64,000 nt of DNA. Origin: Clostridia bacterium (lineage in GTDB: Bacteria > Bacillota > Clostridia > Acetivibrionales > DSM-2933). Where the stretch lies: the NCBI GenBank assembly GCA_026418275.1, contig JAOABQ010000087.1, positions 1 to 64,000 on the forward strand, read 5' to 3'. Of the stretch, positions 28,982 through 37,519 are shown piece by piece. The position numbers were made by a program, and so were the translations under genes. The notes under the pieces were generated by a model. The model saw nothing but the letters and a program-made list of their open reading frames with translations. It was not told the DNA's origin and ran no database searches. Every line of letters starts with the position of its first letter. Position 1 is the stretch's first letter.

Positions 28982-29422
28982 ATGCAGTACAGAAAGGGAA
29001 ACATAGGAAGAGTTTTTATTGTAAAGGTAGAACATGGAGATGACCTTTTGGAAAGTATCAAGGAAATAGCTCAAAAGGAAAATATAGAAGCAGCCACTTT
29101 ATTTATGCTTGGTGCGATGAAGGAAGCTTCCCTGGTTGTGGGACCGAAAGAGGCGGTTTTGCCACCCGACCCATCTTGGACGGAATTTCAGGATGGGCGG
29201 GAGATCGTAGGAATTGGGACCCTCTTTAAGGACGGAACCGACCCTGCTCTTCATATCCACATAGGGGTAGGAAGAGGGGAAGAGACACTGATAGGGTGTA
29301 TTAGAAAGAATGGGGAAGTCTATATTGTTGTAGAACTGATTATTATGGAGATTACAGGCATTGAGGTGGAAAAAGTTCCGGACGAAAAAATGGGACTCAA
29401 AATGCTCAAATTTTTAAAGTAG
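28982..29422 (+). CDS. PPC/DUF296-domain protein
   Basis: A 146-aa protein of the plant-and-prokaryote-conserved domain family; residues ~8-140 cover the domain, with the histidine-bearing segment DPALHIHIGVGRG that resembles a metal site. Bacterial stand-alone members have been linked to DNA binding, but their role is not settled. GGGAGGA precedes the ATG. Probably co-transcribed with the MBL gene. Confidence 0.82.
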   Translation: MQYRKGNIGRVFIVKVEHGDDLLESIKEIAQKENIEAATLFMLGAMKEASLVVGPKEAVLPPDPSWTEFQDGREIVGIGTLFKDGTDPALHIHIGVGRGEETLIGCIRKNGEVYIVVELIIMEITGIEVEKVPDEKMGLKMLKFLK

Positions 29423-29438
29423 AGTCATAATTTTAAGT

Positions 29439-29473
29439 ATCTCCAGGGATGAAAGCTTCTGTTCCCTGGAGAT
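29439..29473. terminator. Hairpin between convergent PPC and zinc-ribbon genes
   Basis: A perfect 11-bp stem (ATCTCCAGGGA at 29439-29449 with TCCCTGGAGAT at 29463-29473) lies in the 63-base gap between two genes that end toward each other. Neither side has a good U-tract, but the position supports a shared terminator. Confidence 0.65.
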
Positions 29474-29485
29474 CACAGTGTGAAA

Positions 29486-29704
29486 TTATCCGTGATGACA
29501 GCCGCCGCCGCATTTGTGAATATTCGGACAGTCGGCTTCACCGGATTTTCTGGAGGATGTAATATTTACAGTTTTAAAAATTGCACTTAAGTCGTTGTTA
29601 CCGCATTTCGGACATTTGATCTTCTTTTGTTCCCGGTCACTCATTTTTGCCATTATATTAAACTCTTCCTGGCAAGTATTGCATCTTAAATCGTAGAACG
29701 GCAT
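29486..29704 (-). CDS. FmdB-type zinc-ribbon protein
   Basis: A 72-aa protein starting MPFYDLRCNTCQEEFN with two CxxC pairs (CNTC and CPKC, about residues 8-11 and 35-38), typical of the FmdB/CxxC_CxxC_SSSS putative regulatory family. The C-terminus adds a Cys/His/Gly-rich tail ending CGGGCHHG. AAGGAGG lies upstream on the minus strand. It converges with the PPC gene. Role unknown. Confidence 0.85.
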   Translation of the reverse strand: MPFYDLRCNTCQEEFNIMAKMSDREQKKIKCPKCGNNDLSAIFKTVNITSSRKSGEADCPNIHKCGGGCHHG

Positions 29705-30261
29705 TTGACCTACCTCCTTAAAGAAAATTTACCAATGTATATATTATAGCATTCAAAAATAATTTTAAAAGCTTTGCTATTTTAATATATATAGATTGCA
29801 TTAAAAACTTTACATTTGGCAGAGCATTCAGCGAACGATTTTAACGATGATTGCGATAGACAAATGTAAAATGTTTTTTGCATCATCTATAGATACCGAA
29901 TTGTAAACATAGTAAAATTCGAGAGATGAAATACCTGGTTTACTTAGGTGTCAGAAATCTAAATTCTACTTTTACAGTTCGTTTTCTATAAAAATATTCT
30001 TCACATATTTTACACCCGCCCATTTCCCTAAAAAACTTGAAGTTGCAGTACTTAAATAGTAGAATTAAAGGTATATATTTAAGTCGCAGCAAATACAATA
30101 TTATACTGATAGTTTGTAGCGCATCTATTTTTAAGTTCTTTCCATGCGTTATGGATCTATCGCCTTGGTGTTGTGGTCTGTTACCCTCCAAATTCGTTAC
30201 AGGCCATAAGGTTCATCAGAAATAAATTTAGTTTATATTCTAAAATAAAGGGGAGATTTGA
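29705..30261. other. Intergenic region between the zinc-ribbon gene and ddl
   Basis: About 557 bases with no supportable gene. The first half contains an imperfect fold-back element (29786-29895). The rest is AT-rich; the ORFs seen on either strand lack ribosome sites and family likeness. The ddl ribosome site (GGGGAG) is at the right end. Confidence 0.65.
29786..29895. repeat. 110-bp imperfect fold-back element
   Basis: The left arm (29786-29818) matches the reverse complement of the right arm (29861-29895) at most positions, with shared cores TATAGAT, TGCA and TTTACATTTG. A ~42-base centre has a minor hairpin. No ORF. Looks like a MITE-type remnant or an RNA hairpin. Confidence 0.6.
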
Positions 30262-31368
30262 GTGGCTGATAAGAGAAGGGTTGCCGTAATTTTCGGCGGC
30301 CAATCCTCCGAACACGAAGTGTCCAGGGTGTCCGCGGAATCTGTAATAAGAAATATCGATAGAAATAAATTTGATGTAGCCATGATCGGCATTACAAAAG
30401 AGGGAAGATGGCTTCCTTATGATGGGCCTGTCGAACTTCTTGGTTCCGGTGAATGGGAAGCTTACGCAAAGCAAAAGTATCTTGCAAAAAGCCAGGTTCT
30501 GGCGTCCAGCGGAGAAAATTCCGTAAGCTTGATTTTGAAAACCTCTATGCCTGAAGATGGTGGGATTGATGTGGTTTTTCCGGTTCTTCACGGCTGTAAC
30601 GGTGAAGATGGCACGATTCAGGGACTTTTTGAATTGGCAGGGATTCCTTATGTAGGTTCGGGTGTTTTGGGGTCAGCCCTTGGCATGGATAAGGCCTATG
30701 CAAAAATTATTTTTGAAAAAGCCGGAATTCCCCAGGGAAAATACCTGACCTTTAACAAAAAGCAATTTCAGCAAAGTAAGGAACAGGTGATCAGCCAGGT
30801 TGAAAAAGAATTAACCTATCCTTGTTTTATCAAACCCTCTAATGCGGGCTCCTCGGTAGGGGTAAGCAAAGCGCATAACAGAGAGGAACTCATTGCTGCC
30901 TTTGAATTGGCTGCAAAACATGACAGGAGAATTCTGGTAGAGGAATTTATCAACGGCAGGGAAGTGGAATGTGCTGTTTTAGGGAATGAAGACCCCATTG
31001 CGTCAACGGTGGGAGAAGTTATTCCATGCAACGAATTTTATGATTATCAAGCAAAATATATCGATAATAATTCACAAATAAAGATTCCTGCAGATTTGCC
31101 CAAAGATACGGTAGAGGAAGTAAGGGAATACGCTGTAAAAGCTTATAAGGCACTGGACTGTGCCGGACTTTCCCGGGTAGACTTTTTTGTGCATAAGGAA
31201 ACGGGTAAAGTATATATCAATGAAATCAATACCCTTCCCGGATTTACCAGTATCAGCATGTACCCAAAGCTTTGGGAGGCTTCCGGAATTCCATACCAGG
31301 AATTGATTGAACGGCTTATTGACCTTGCAATAGAGAGGTATGAGGATAATAAGAGAAACATGGAATAA
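30262..31368 (+). CDS. ddl: D-alanine--D-alanine ligase
   Basis: Ddl (368 aa, usual for the longer DdlA-type) makes the D-Ala-D-Ala dipeptide of peptidoglycan in the cytoplasm. Hallmarks: VIFGGQSSEHEVS (residues ~7-19), LHGCNGEDGTIQGL, KPSNAGSSVGVSK (ATP grasp) and YINEINTLPGFTSISMYPKL. GTG start with GGGGAG upstream. murI, for D-glutamate, lies just downstream, so two peptidoglycan-precursor genes are neighbours. Confidence 0.97.
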   Translation: MADKRRVAVIFGGQSSEHEVSRVSAESVIRNIDRNKFDVAMIGITKEGRWLPYDGPVELLGSGEWEAYAKQKYLAKSQVLASSGENSVSLILKTSMPEDGGIDVVFPVLHGCNGEDGTIQGLFELAGIPYVGSGVLGSALGMDKAYAKIIFEKAGIPQGKYLTFNKKQFQQSKEQVISQVEKELTYPCFIKPSNAGSSVGVSKAHNREELIAAFELAAKHDRRILVEEFINGREVECAVLGNEDPIASTVGEVIPCNEFYDYQAKYIDNNSQIKIPADLPKDTVEEVREYAVKAYKALDCAGLSRVDFFVHKETGKVYINEINTLPGFTSISMYPKLWEASGIPYQELIERLIDLAIERYEDNKRNME

Positions 31369-31374
31369 CAAAAA

Positions 31375-31408
31375 AGGCGGCAGTTCTTAGCGTAGGGTTC
31401 TGCCGCCT
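31375..31408. terminator. Hairpin between ddl and murI
   Basis: A perfect 9-bp GC-rich stem (AGGCGGCAG at 31375-31383 with CTGCCGCCT at 31400-31408) follows the ddl stop. On the plus strand no U-tract follows. On the minus strand the hairpin is followed by six Ts, so the better terminator faces the minus strand. Confidence 0.65.
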
Positions 31409-31472
31409 CAATTCATTAACTCGGATGCTTTTATAAGTTTATTTTAACAATACTGGGGGATATAATAAACAT

Positions 31473-32279
31473 ATGGATAATAGACCTATTGGTGTTTTTG
31501 ATTCGGGCCTTGGCGGTCTTACCGTATTAAAGAAGATGATGGAACTTTTTCCGGGCGAAAGCCTTGTATATTTTGGGGATAACGGAAGAGCTCCCTATGG
31601 GACAAAGTCCAAGGAAACCGTGACGAAATTTACCTTTCAGGATGTGCGGTTTTTACTAAACCAAGATATAAAAATGATGGTCATTGCCTGTAATACGGCA
31701 AGTGCCTGTAGTTATGAGGCTGTTACCCAGGCATTCGATTTTCCCATCGTTGAAGTTGTCCGGCCGGGCGCTTTGGCGGCAGTAAAGGAAACCAGGAACA
31801 AAAAAGTCGGTGTAATCGGGACGGTTGCTACCGTAGGAAGCGGGGTATATGAAAAGGCGATCCACAAGTTGGATAGTACCATTCAAATTTACCAAAGGGC
31901 ATGCCCTCTTTTTGTTCCCTTAGCGGAGGAGGGATGGTGGGAAAACGACATAGCAGAGCGGGTAGCTCAGGAATACCTCATTCCTTTAAAGGAAGAGGGA
32001 ATAGACACTTTGGTGTTGGGGTGCACCCATTATCCAATATTGGAAAAAACCATTTCAAAAGTGATGGGGGATGAAGTTAAGCTTGTCAATTCAGCTTTTG
32101 AAGTGGCGAAGCTGGTTAACGAAATCACCGAAAGCAACTGTATGAAGAGAGATGAAAATGTTAAACCTGTATACAGGTATTATACCAGTGACAGTGTTGA
32201 GAAGTTCGAGTCCCTTGGCAGTGCGTTTTTAGGTGAAAAAATATATTCTGTAGAAAAAGTGGACATTGAAAGATATTGA
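31473..32279 (+). CDS. murI: Glutamate racemase
   Basis: MurI (268 aa) makes D-glutamate for peptidoglycan. The two catalytic cysteines are in VIACNTASA (~residue 73) and VLGCTHYPI (~residue 184); the N-terminal PIGVFDSGLGGLTV motif is intact. GGGGGA lies before the ATG. The next 277 bases up to the DUF1934 gene show no defensible T-box or terminator. Confidence 0.97.
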   Translation: MDNRPIGVFDSGLGGLTVLKKMMELFPGESLVYFGDNGRAPYGTKSKETVTKFTFQDVRFLLNQDIKMMVIACNTASACSYEAVTQAFDFPIVEVVRPGALAAVKETRNKKVGVIGTVATVGSGVYEKAIHKLDSTIQIYQRACPLFVPLAEEGWWENDIAERVAQEYLIPLKEEGIDTLVLGCTHYPILEKTISKVMGDEVKLVNSAFEVAKLVNEITESNCMKRDENVKPVYRYYTSDSVEKFESLGSAFLGEKIYSVEKVDIERY

Positions 32280-32556
32280 TTTATAGTGTAAGAGGCCTTA
32301 AACTGTATAAAGATAATCCAAGTGCTTTCAACAATAGGGTATTCCTAATAGGAACCGGCTTAATTTAAACTGGGTTGTCTATTGTGTACAAAGAAGCGGT
32401 GCAGTACCGGAGTCTGGGATATAGGTTTTACGTTTCTAATAGGGAGTTTACCGTCATACCTAAGGTAGGCTTGCAGTTGAAACAGGATAATGCCAGTAAC
32501 TCAAAGTGAAAAATGGTTTTTACTTTAAACCCATCGAAAACAGGAGGTGTGCTGCC

Positions 32557-33024
32557 ATGAACAAGAATGTGATTATTTCGGTGAAGGGGACTCAAACTGC
32601 AGACAGTAAAGAGGTCAATAAGCTTGAACTTGTTACGGAAGGTAAGTATTATAAAAAGGGAGAGGCATACTATGTAACCTATAAGGAAAGTGAAGTTACA
32701 GGTATGGAAGGGACAACCACAACGCTGAAGCTGTTAAACGGGATCGTCACTTTAACACGGTTCGGATCGGTAAACACGCAGTTTATATTTGAAAGCGGAA
32801 AAAAGCATGTTTCCTATTATGATACAACCTATGGCGCATTTACTGTCGGTATCCTTGCGAATGAAGTCAATATCGATATTAATGAAAGAGGCGGCGAAGT
32901 ACGGGTTGACTATGAACTGGAAGTAGATAATAATAAAACTGGAGAAAATGATTTTTATATGTTAATTAGGGAGGCAGGACAGTTAGATGTCAAACATGAT
33001 CGAAAACTTGAGACAGGAAATTAA
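32557..33024 (+). CDS. DUF1934 family protein (YwiB-like beta-barrel)
   Basis: A ~155-aa protein of the DUF1934 family, calycin-like beta-barrels often coded next to argS in Firmicutes. It starts MNKNVIISVKGTQ, with ribosome site AGGAGGTG seven bases upstream; an upstream in-frame start at 32506 lacks a site. Segment FTVGILANEVNIDINERGGE is typical. It overlaps argS by 38 bases, so the two are probably expressed together. Function unknown. Confidence 0.85.
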   Translation: MNKNVIISVKGTQTADSKEVNKLELVTEGKYYKKGEAYYVTYKESEVTGMEGTTTTLKLLNGIVTLTRFGSVNTQFIFESGKKHVSYYDTTYGAFTVGILANEVNIDINERGGEVRVDYELEVDNNKTGENDFYMLIREAGQLDVKHDRKLETGN

Positions 33025-34708
33025 AAAAAGCGTAATGGAATCCATTCAAAAAGCAGTACAAAATGCCGAGCTTCCGGAGGTTGAAATTCAGGATGTTGCG
33101 GTGGAAATACCGAGGGAAAAGGGGCATGGGGATTTCTCAACCAATACGGCGATGCAAATTACAAAGCAGGCTAAAAAAGCGCCCAGGCAGGTCGCGGAAA
33201 TTATCATAAAGAATCTTAGCTTAAAAGGAACCTATATCGAAAAGGTGGAGTGTGCAGGGCCCGGATTTATAAACTTTCATTTAAAAAATGACTGGCTGTA
33301 TGATAGTCTTAAAATCATACAAAAGAAAAAAAATGATTTTGGAAAAATAGACCTTGGAAAAGGGCAAAAGGTTATGGTGGAATTTGTGAGTGCAAATCCT
33401 ACCGGGCCTCTTCACATGGGGAATGCGAGAGGCGGCGCACTGGGGGATTGTATCGCGAGTGTCCTGGAAGCGGCGGGATATGACGTAACCCGTGAGTTTT
33501 ATATCAATGATGCGGGAAACCAGATAGAAAAGTTCGGGATTTCCCTGGAAGCAAGGTATTTGCAGTTTTTAAAAGGAGAAGACGCGGTAGAATTCCCTGA
33601 GGACGGTTATCATGGAGAGGATATTAAGGACCACATGAAGGACTATATTGAAATTTATGGGGACAAGCTCTTAAACGCAGAACCGGTGGAAAGAAGGAAT
33701 GCTTTGGTTGAGTTTGCCCTTCCAAGAAACCTGGAAAGAATTAAAAATGGGCTCCAAAGCTATGGTATAAAATATGATGTGTGGTTTTCAGAACAGTCTT
33801 TATATGACAGTGGAGAGATTGATGAAGTAATATCCATCCTTAAAGACAAGGGTTATACCCTTGAAAAGGAAGGTGCAGTATGGTTTAAGGCTTCGGAATT
33901 TGGTGCAGAGAAGGATGAAGTTATTGTAAGGAACAATGGCTTGCCTACATATTTTGCTTCGGATATCGCGTATCATAGAAATAAATTTTTGAGCCGCAAA
34001 TTTGATCGGGTGATAAACCTTCTTGGAGCGGACCATCACGGCCATGCGGCAAGGATGAAAAGTGCAGTGAGTGCCATGGGGATTGATCCGGACAAGCTGG
34101 ATATTGTAATATTCCAGTTGGTGCGCCTATACCGGAACGGTGAGATTGCCAGGATGTCCAAAAGAACCGGAAGGACCATTTCCCTTACCGATCTTTTAGA
34201 AGAAGTAGGACGGGACGCTGCAAGGTTTTTCTTCAACACAAAGGCATCGGGAAGCCATCTGGATTTTGATCTGGATTTGGCGGTGCAGCAGTCCAATGAC
34301 AATCCTGTTTTCTACGTCCAGTATGCCCATGCCAGAATTTGCAGTATGCTGAAGGTTTTGGAGTCGGATGGAGCGTACGTTCCGGAAGTAGATAAAGTGG
34401 ATCTTTCAGTGCTCAACAAAAAGGAGGAACTGGAACTTATCAAGCGGCTTTCTGAATATCCGGAGGAAATAAGGCTTGCGGCCCAGTCCCTTGAACCAAG
34501 CAGACTTACCCGGTATGTACTGGATGTTGCCGGGCTTTTCCACAGTTTTTATAACGCATGCAGGGTGAGAGGCTCTGAAGAAAGTGTGCTGAAAGCACGG
34601 CTGCTCATTGTAGACAGCACCAGAATCGTTATAAAAAATGTGCTGGACCTTTTAAGCATTTCGGCACCTGAAAGAATGGAAAAATTGGAAGAAGATAATA
34701 AAGAATAA
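32987..34708 (+). CDS. argS: Arginyl-tRNA synthetase
   Basis: ArgS (573 aa) charges tRNA-Arg. The HIGH-like motif is in NPTGPLHMGNARGGALGD (~residues 131-148) and the KMSKS-like motif in ARMSKRTGRTI. The C-terminus ends in the usual SAPERM segment plus a short acidic tail. GGGAGG lies 12 bases before ATG 32987. A terminator follows after an unusual in-frame open stretch. Confidence 0.97.
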   Translation: MSNMIENLRQEIKKSVMESIQKAVQNAELPEVEIQDVAVEIPREKGHGDFSTNTAMQITKQAKKAPRQVAEIIIKNLSLKGTYIEKVECAGPGFINFHLKNDWLYDSLKIIQKKKNDFGKIDLGKGQKVMVEFVSANPTGPLHMGNARGGALGDCIASVLEAAGYDVTREFYINDAGNQIEKFGISLEARYLQFLKGEDAVEFPEDGYHGEDIKDHMKDYIEIYGDKLLNAEPVERRNALVEFALPRNLERIKNGLQSYGIKYDVWFSEQSLYDSGEIDEVISILKDKGYTLEKEGAVWFKASEFGAEKDEVIVRNNGLPTYFASDIAYHRNKFLSRKFDRVINLLGADHHGHAARMKSAVSAMGIDPDKLDIVIFQLVRLYRNGEIARMSKRTGRTISLTDLLEEVGRDAARFFFNTKASGSHLDFDLDLAVQQSNDNPVFYVQYAHARICSMLKVLESDGAYVPEVDKVDLSVLNKKEELELIKRLSEYPEEIRLAAQSLEPSRLTRYVLDVAGLFHSFYNACRVRGSEESVLKARLLIVDSTRIVIKNVLDLLSISAPERMEKLEEDNKE

Positions 34709-34813
34709 AAGGAAGAACGAAATATAAAAGTTGTCTCTAGTAAAACCGGAGTTATAGAAATCGAAGAAGGGCTGCTTCAAAACAACCGGGTGATTGTTTT
34801 AAATTACAAATAG
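34709..34813 (+). pseudogene. Open 34-codon stretch in the argS frame after its stop
   Basis: Directly after the argS stop the same frame stays open and ends with TAG at 34811-34813. It reads like protein (contains KTGVIEIEEGLL and NNRVIVLNYK, with alternating hydrophobic residues like a beta-strand C-terminus). No start codon with a ribosome site is present. It may be a gene relic or chance. Confidence 0.35.
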
Positions 34814-35132
34814 TTGAAATTAAGCTAGGGATATTTATAAGGGACATTGGGGTGCTTTTATGCTCCAATGTCTTTTTTAGTTGAACTTAGGATTAAAAGC
34901 GGTTATAGAATTGTGCAATATTGTAGAATAAATACCAAAAATAACAATAGAAAAAAACTATGTAAAATATGTAAAATATAAAATGAAAAGGCAGAATTTA
35001 AATGTAAATTTGTAGGAATACAGGTATGGGTAAAAAGGTTTTTCTCCAGGGTGTTTTAGTAGAAGTTAGAAATCCAGAGAGATTTGTAGGAAAGAGAGAT
35101 GAAAAATAAGTTTATTTTAGGAGGGAAGTTAA
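34814..35132 (+). promoter_or_regulatory. Upstream region of the first GH18 gene with a module shared with the second
   Basis: After the argS terminator, 34915-34950 (CAATATTGTA, then TAAAT.CCAAA, then AACAATA) and TATAAAATGAAA (34977-34988) recur in the same order before the second GH18 gene (37254-37290 and 37308-37319). No classic sigma-A promoter is convincing. The GH18 ribosome site AGGAGGG is at the right end. Confidence 0.5.
34843..34878 (+). terminator. Terminator after argS
   Basis: GACATTGG (34843-34850) pairs with CCAATGTC (34865-34872), followed by six Ts (34873-34878). It lies about 135 bases after the argS stop, behind the in-frame open stretch at 34709-34813. Confidence 0.85.
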
Positions 35133-37040
35133 GTGAAGAAGAAAATTTTAAAGAGAATTGCCGTTACGATGGCATGGGTGTTTATTCTTACGAGCATTTC
35201 GTGTTTCAATGTTTCAAATGCAGCAGGTGCTGGTCCCAAAAAGGTTGTAGGTACTTTTACAGAGTGGAGTGTTTATGCGGCACACAATCAATATAAACCA
35301 TCCGATATACCTTGGGATAAGATTACCCACCTAAACTATGCTTATGCCAAAACATCTTTTGGAAAGATTGCAATATTTGATGAATGGGCTGCGACGGGGA
35401 TAGCCTTTGGAGAATCCTTGGATTCCCCGTATACGGGGACCTATGGACAAATCAGGAAATTGAAAAGCCAGCATCCCAATGTACCGGTTCTCATTTCTGT
35501 AGGTGGATTGACAGCGTCCGGGGATTTTCATGCCATTTCTGCAACAGAATTGGGGAGGACTACCTTTGCAGACAGCTGTGTGGATTTTATAAGAAAATAT
35601 TCCTTTGATGGGGTGGACATTGACTGGCAGTATCCCGGTGTTTTCAGAGAACCGGACAAAATTAGCTGTGCAAATGACACTGGAAACCCTGCAGGACCGG
35701 AAGACAGACACAATTTCACCCTGCTTCTTCAGAAGATAAGGGGGAAACTGGATGCGGCAGCGGCTGTAGACGGAAAAAAATATCTATTGTCTGCCCATAT
35801 CCCGGTCTTATACTATGCGACACCTTACCAGGAAGCAGGCCTTTATCAGCAGTATTTAGACTACGTAAATTTGGACGCATTTGACATGCATGGCCACTGG
35901 GACAACTTGTACGGGCATTCAAATCAGTATTCGATCGATAATATTATAAGAAATGCGGGCCATCATGCCCCGCTTTTTAAGAATTCAAATGAACCGGACT
36001 GGGACAAGACAGATTCTGCGGCAAAAGAGAAAATGAATATACACTGGGCTGTAAATGAATACAGGCAGCTTGGCATACCGGCAACAAAAATTGTAATGGG
36101 TATTTCCTTGGTGTCGAGAGGTTGGTCTGGAGTTGAGGCTGGAACCGGACAAAATCGCGGACTTTTTATGCCTACTTCGGGAGGCGCCCCCGGTATATGG
36201 GATGGTGGATATGCAGCCGGATTGAACCCCTATTACCATACAAAGGCAAACATAGGGACAAACCCTGCCTTTAGCAGGTGTTGGGATATAGAGTCCAATG
36301 CCGCCTACCTTTATAGTGAATCCTTAAAACAGTTATATACATATGAAGATGAGACATCTATCGGTGCCAAACTAAATTATATACGCCAGAATTCGCTGGG
36401 GGGCGCAAATATCTGGGAGTTAAGTGCAGACTACCCCAGTAAGGGGAGCACTTTAACCCAGCAGATTTATAAAGGATTAGAGATGGATTTTCCTTTGCCC
36501 ATTTGTGTAACCGGATTTATCAAGCCGGATCATCTCTATGCAGAGCAAAGCGCATCAAAAGTGTTGTCCGGATTTGAAGTGAAAATCAGAGGTGATTATA
36601 CCATAGATTATGGAACCAATAAGTTACCCGGGACGGATGTACAAACGGCATATACCAATGAAAAAGGTCAGTTTACGTTGTATCTCCGGGGTGGTATCAG
36701 CAAGATTGAAGTATCTAAGCCCAACTATTTAAAAAGAACGATTATTACACCCAATATGCCAAAAAACCCTTACGAAACAAGGGTTGGCTTTATGCAAATT
36801 AAAACACCGATTGAAATATGGGTGGGTGATATGGAAGGAAGCAGTACCAAGGATGGAGCGATCAATATGTCCGACCTTATGGCGGTTGTGGAATTTTATA
36901 ACACTGCATTAGGGGACGGTAAGTATAATGAAAGCGCTGATCTGGACAAAGATAATGCCATCAATATGCAAGATATATTGGTCATTGTAAACCACTTCAA
37001 TACAACAAGCGAAAGTTATCCCCCATTCACTGTTCAATAG
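35133..37040 (+). CDS. Secreted dockerin-bearing GH18 protein, catalytic Glu replaced
   Basis: A 635-aa exported protein. Signal peptide at residues 1-31; GH18 (chitinase-type) barrel ~36-430; a beta-sandwich-like module ~450-555; a type I dockerin ~560-630 with two calcium-loop repeats (DGAINMSDL and DKDNAINMQDI). The GH18 motif DxxDxDxE reads DGVDIDWQYP: the acid/base glutamate is Gln166 (codon 35628-35630). The Tyr-Asp motif reads AFDMHG. It is therefore probably not an ordinary hydrolase; glycan binding is possible. GTG start with AGGAGGG. It would dock to a cohesin scaffold. Confidence 0.9.
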   Translation: MKKKILKRIAVTMAWVFILTSISCFNVSNAAGAGPKKVVGTFTEWSVYAAHNQYKPSDIPWDKITHLNYAYAKTSFGKIAIFDEWAATGIAFGESLDSPYTGTYGQIRKLKSQHPNVPVLISVGGLTASGDFHAISATELGRTTFADSCVDFIRKYSFDGVDIDWQYPGVFREPDKISCANDTGNPAGPEDRHNFTLLLQKIRGKLDAAAAVDGKKYLLSAHIPVLYYATPYQEAGLYQQYLDYVNLDAFDMHGHWDNLYGHSNQYSIDNIIRNAGHHAPLFKNSNEPDWDKTDSAAKEKMNIHWAVNEYRQLGIPATKIVMGISLVSRGWSGVEAGTGQNRGLFMPTSGGAPGIWDGGYAAGLNPYYHTKANIGTNPAFSRCWDIESNAAYLYSESLKQLYTYEDETSIGAKLNYIRQNSLGGANIWELSADYPSKGSTLTQQIYKGLEMDFPLPICVTGFIKPDHLYAEQSASKVLSGFEVKIRGDYTIDYGTNKLPGTDVQTAYTNEKGQFTLYLRGGISKIEVSKPNYLKRTIITPNMPKNPYETRVGFMQIKTPIEIWVGDMEGSSTKDGAINMSDLMAVVEFYNTALGDGKYNESADLDKDNAINMQDILVIVNHFNTTSESYPPFTVQ

Positions 37041-37142
37041 AACATAGGATAAGTCAAATTGCCTATGAGAATATTGTACATTTAAATGGGTATCTGCAAA
37101 CAGAAATGTTTTTTAAGAACTCGAAATACTAGAAAAAAGTTA

Positions 37143-37184
37143 AAAAAAGTCAGCAGGGTAAGAAAAATACCTGCTGACTTTTTT
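37143..37184 (+). terminator. Terminator after the first GH18 gene
   Basis: A 15-bp stem (AAAAAAGTCAGCAGG at 37143-37157 with its complement at 37170-37184) encloses a 12-base loop and ends in six Ts. Very strong. Confidence 0.95.
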
Positions 37185-37519
37185 CTATCCGGTTTTAGAT
37201 GAGGGCTCCCGCCTTAAAAGTACTCACAGGTACCAAGAAATATGCAATTTTAGCCAATATTGTAAAGTAAATGCCAAATCAAACAATATAAAACAGTGTA
37301 TTGCTATTATAAAATGAAAGGTGAATCTTAAATCAACTGTAATTTATTGTAAAGGAGGGCTTGTACTTCTTTTAAGTAAGTTGATACAATAGAATGATTT
37401 TTGCTGCAGGGTTGAATCGGTAAGGGCATAAGATATAGAGAGGAAGTCGGGCAGAATTTGAAGATGCTTTGTAGCTTAGAAAAATTTAGAAAGCACATGT
37501 TTAGAATGGAGGGACATAA
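37185..37519 (+). promoter_or_regulatory. Upstream region of the second GH18 gene
   Basis: It contains the module shared with the first GH18 gene (37254-37290 and 37308-37319), then TTGTAC (37361-37366), an 18-bp spacer and TACAAT (37385-37390), a fair sigma-A promoter predicting a ~120-nt leader. No ORF or terminator in the leader. AGGGAC precedes the ATG. Confidence 0.5.

Noticed and set aside
32280..32556. T-box leader before the DUF1934-argS pair
   Set aside because: No AGGGTGG-type T-box sequence, specifier hairpin or terminator can be found.
35099..35296. 65-aa ORF overlapping the start of the first GH18 gene
   Set aside because: Out of frame with a long convincing secreted protein that has its own AGGAGGG site and signal peptide.
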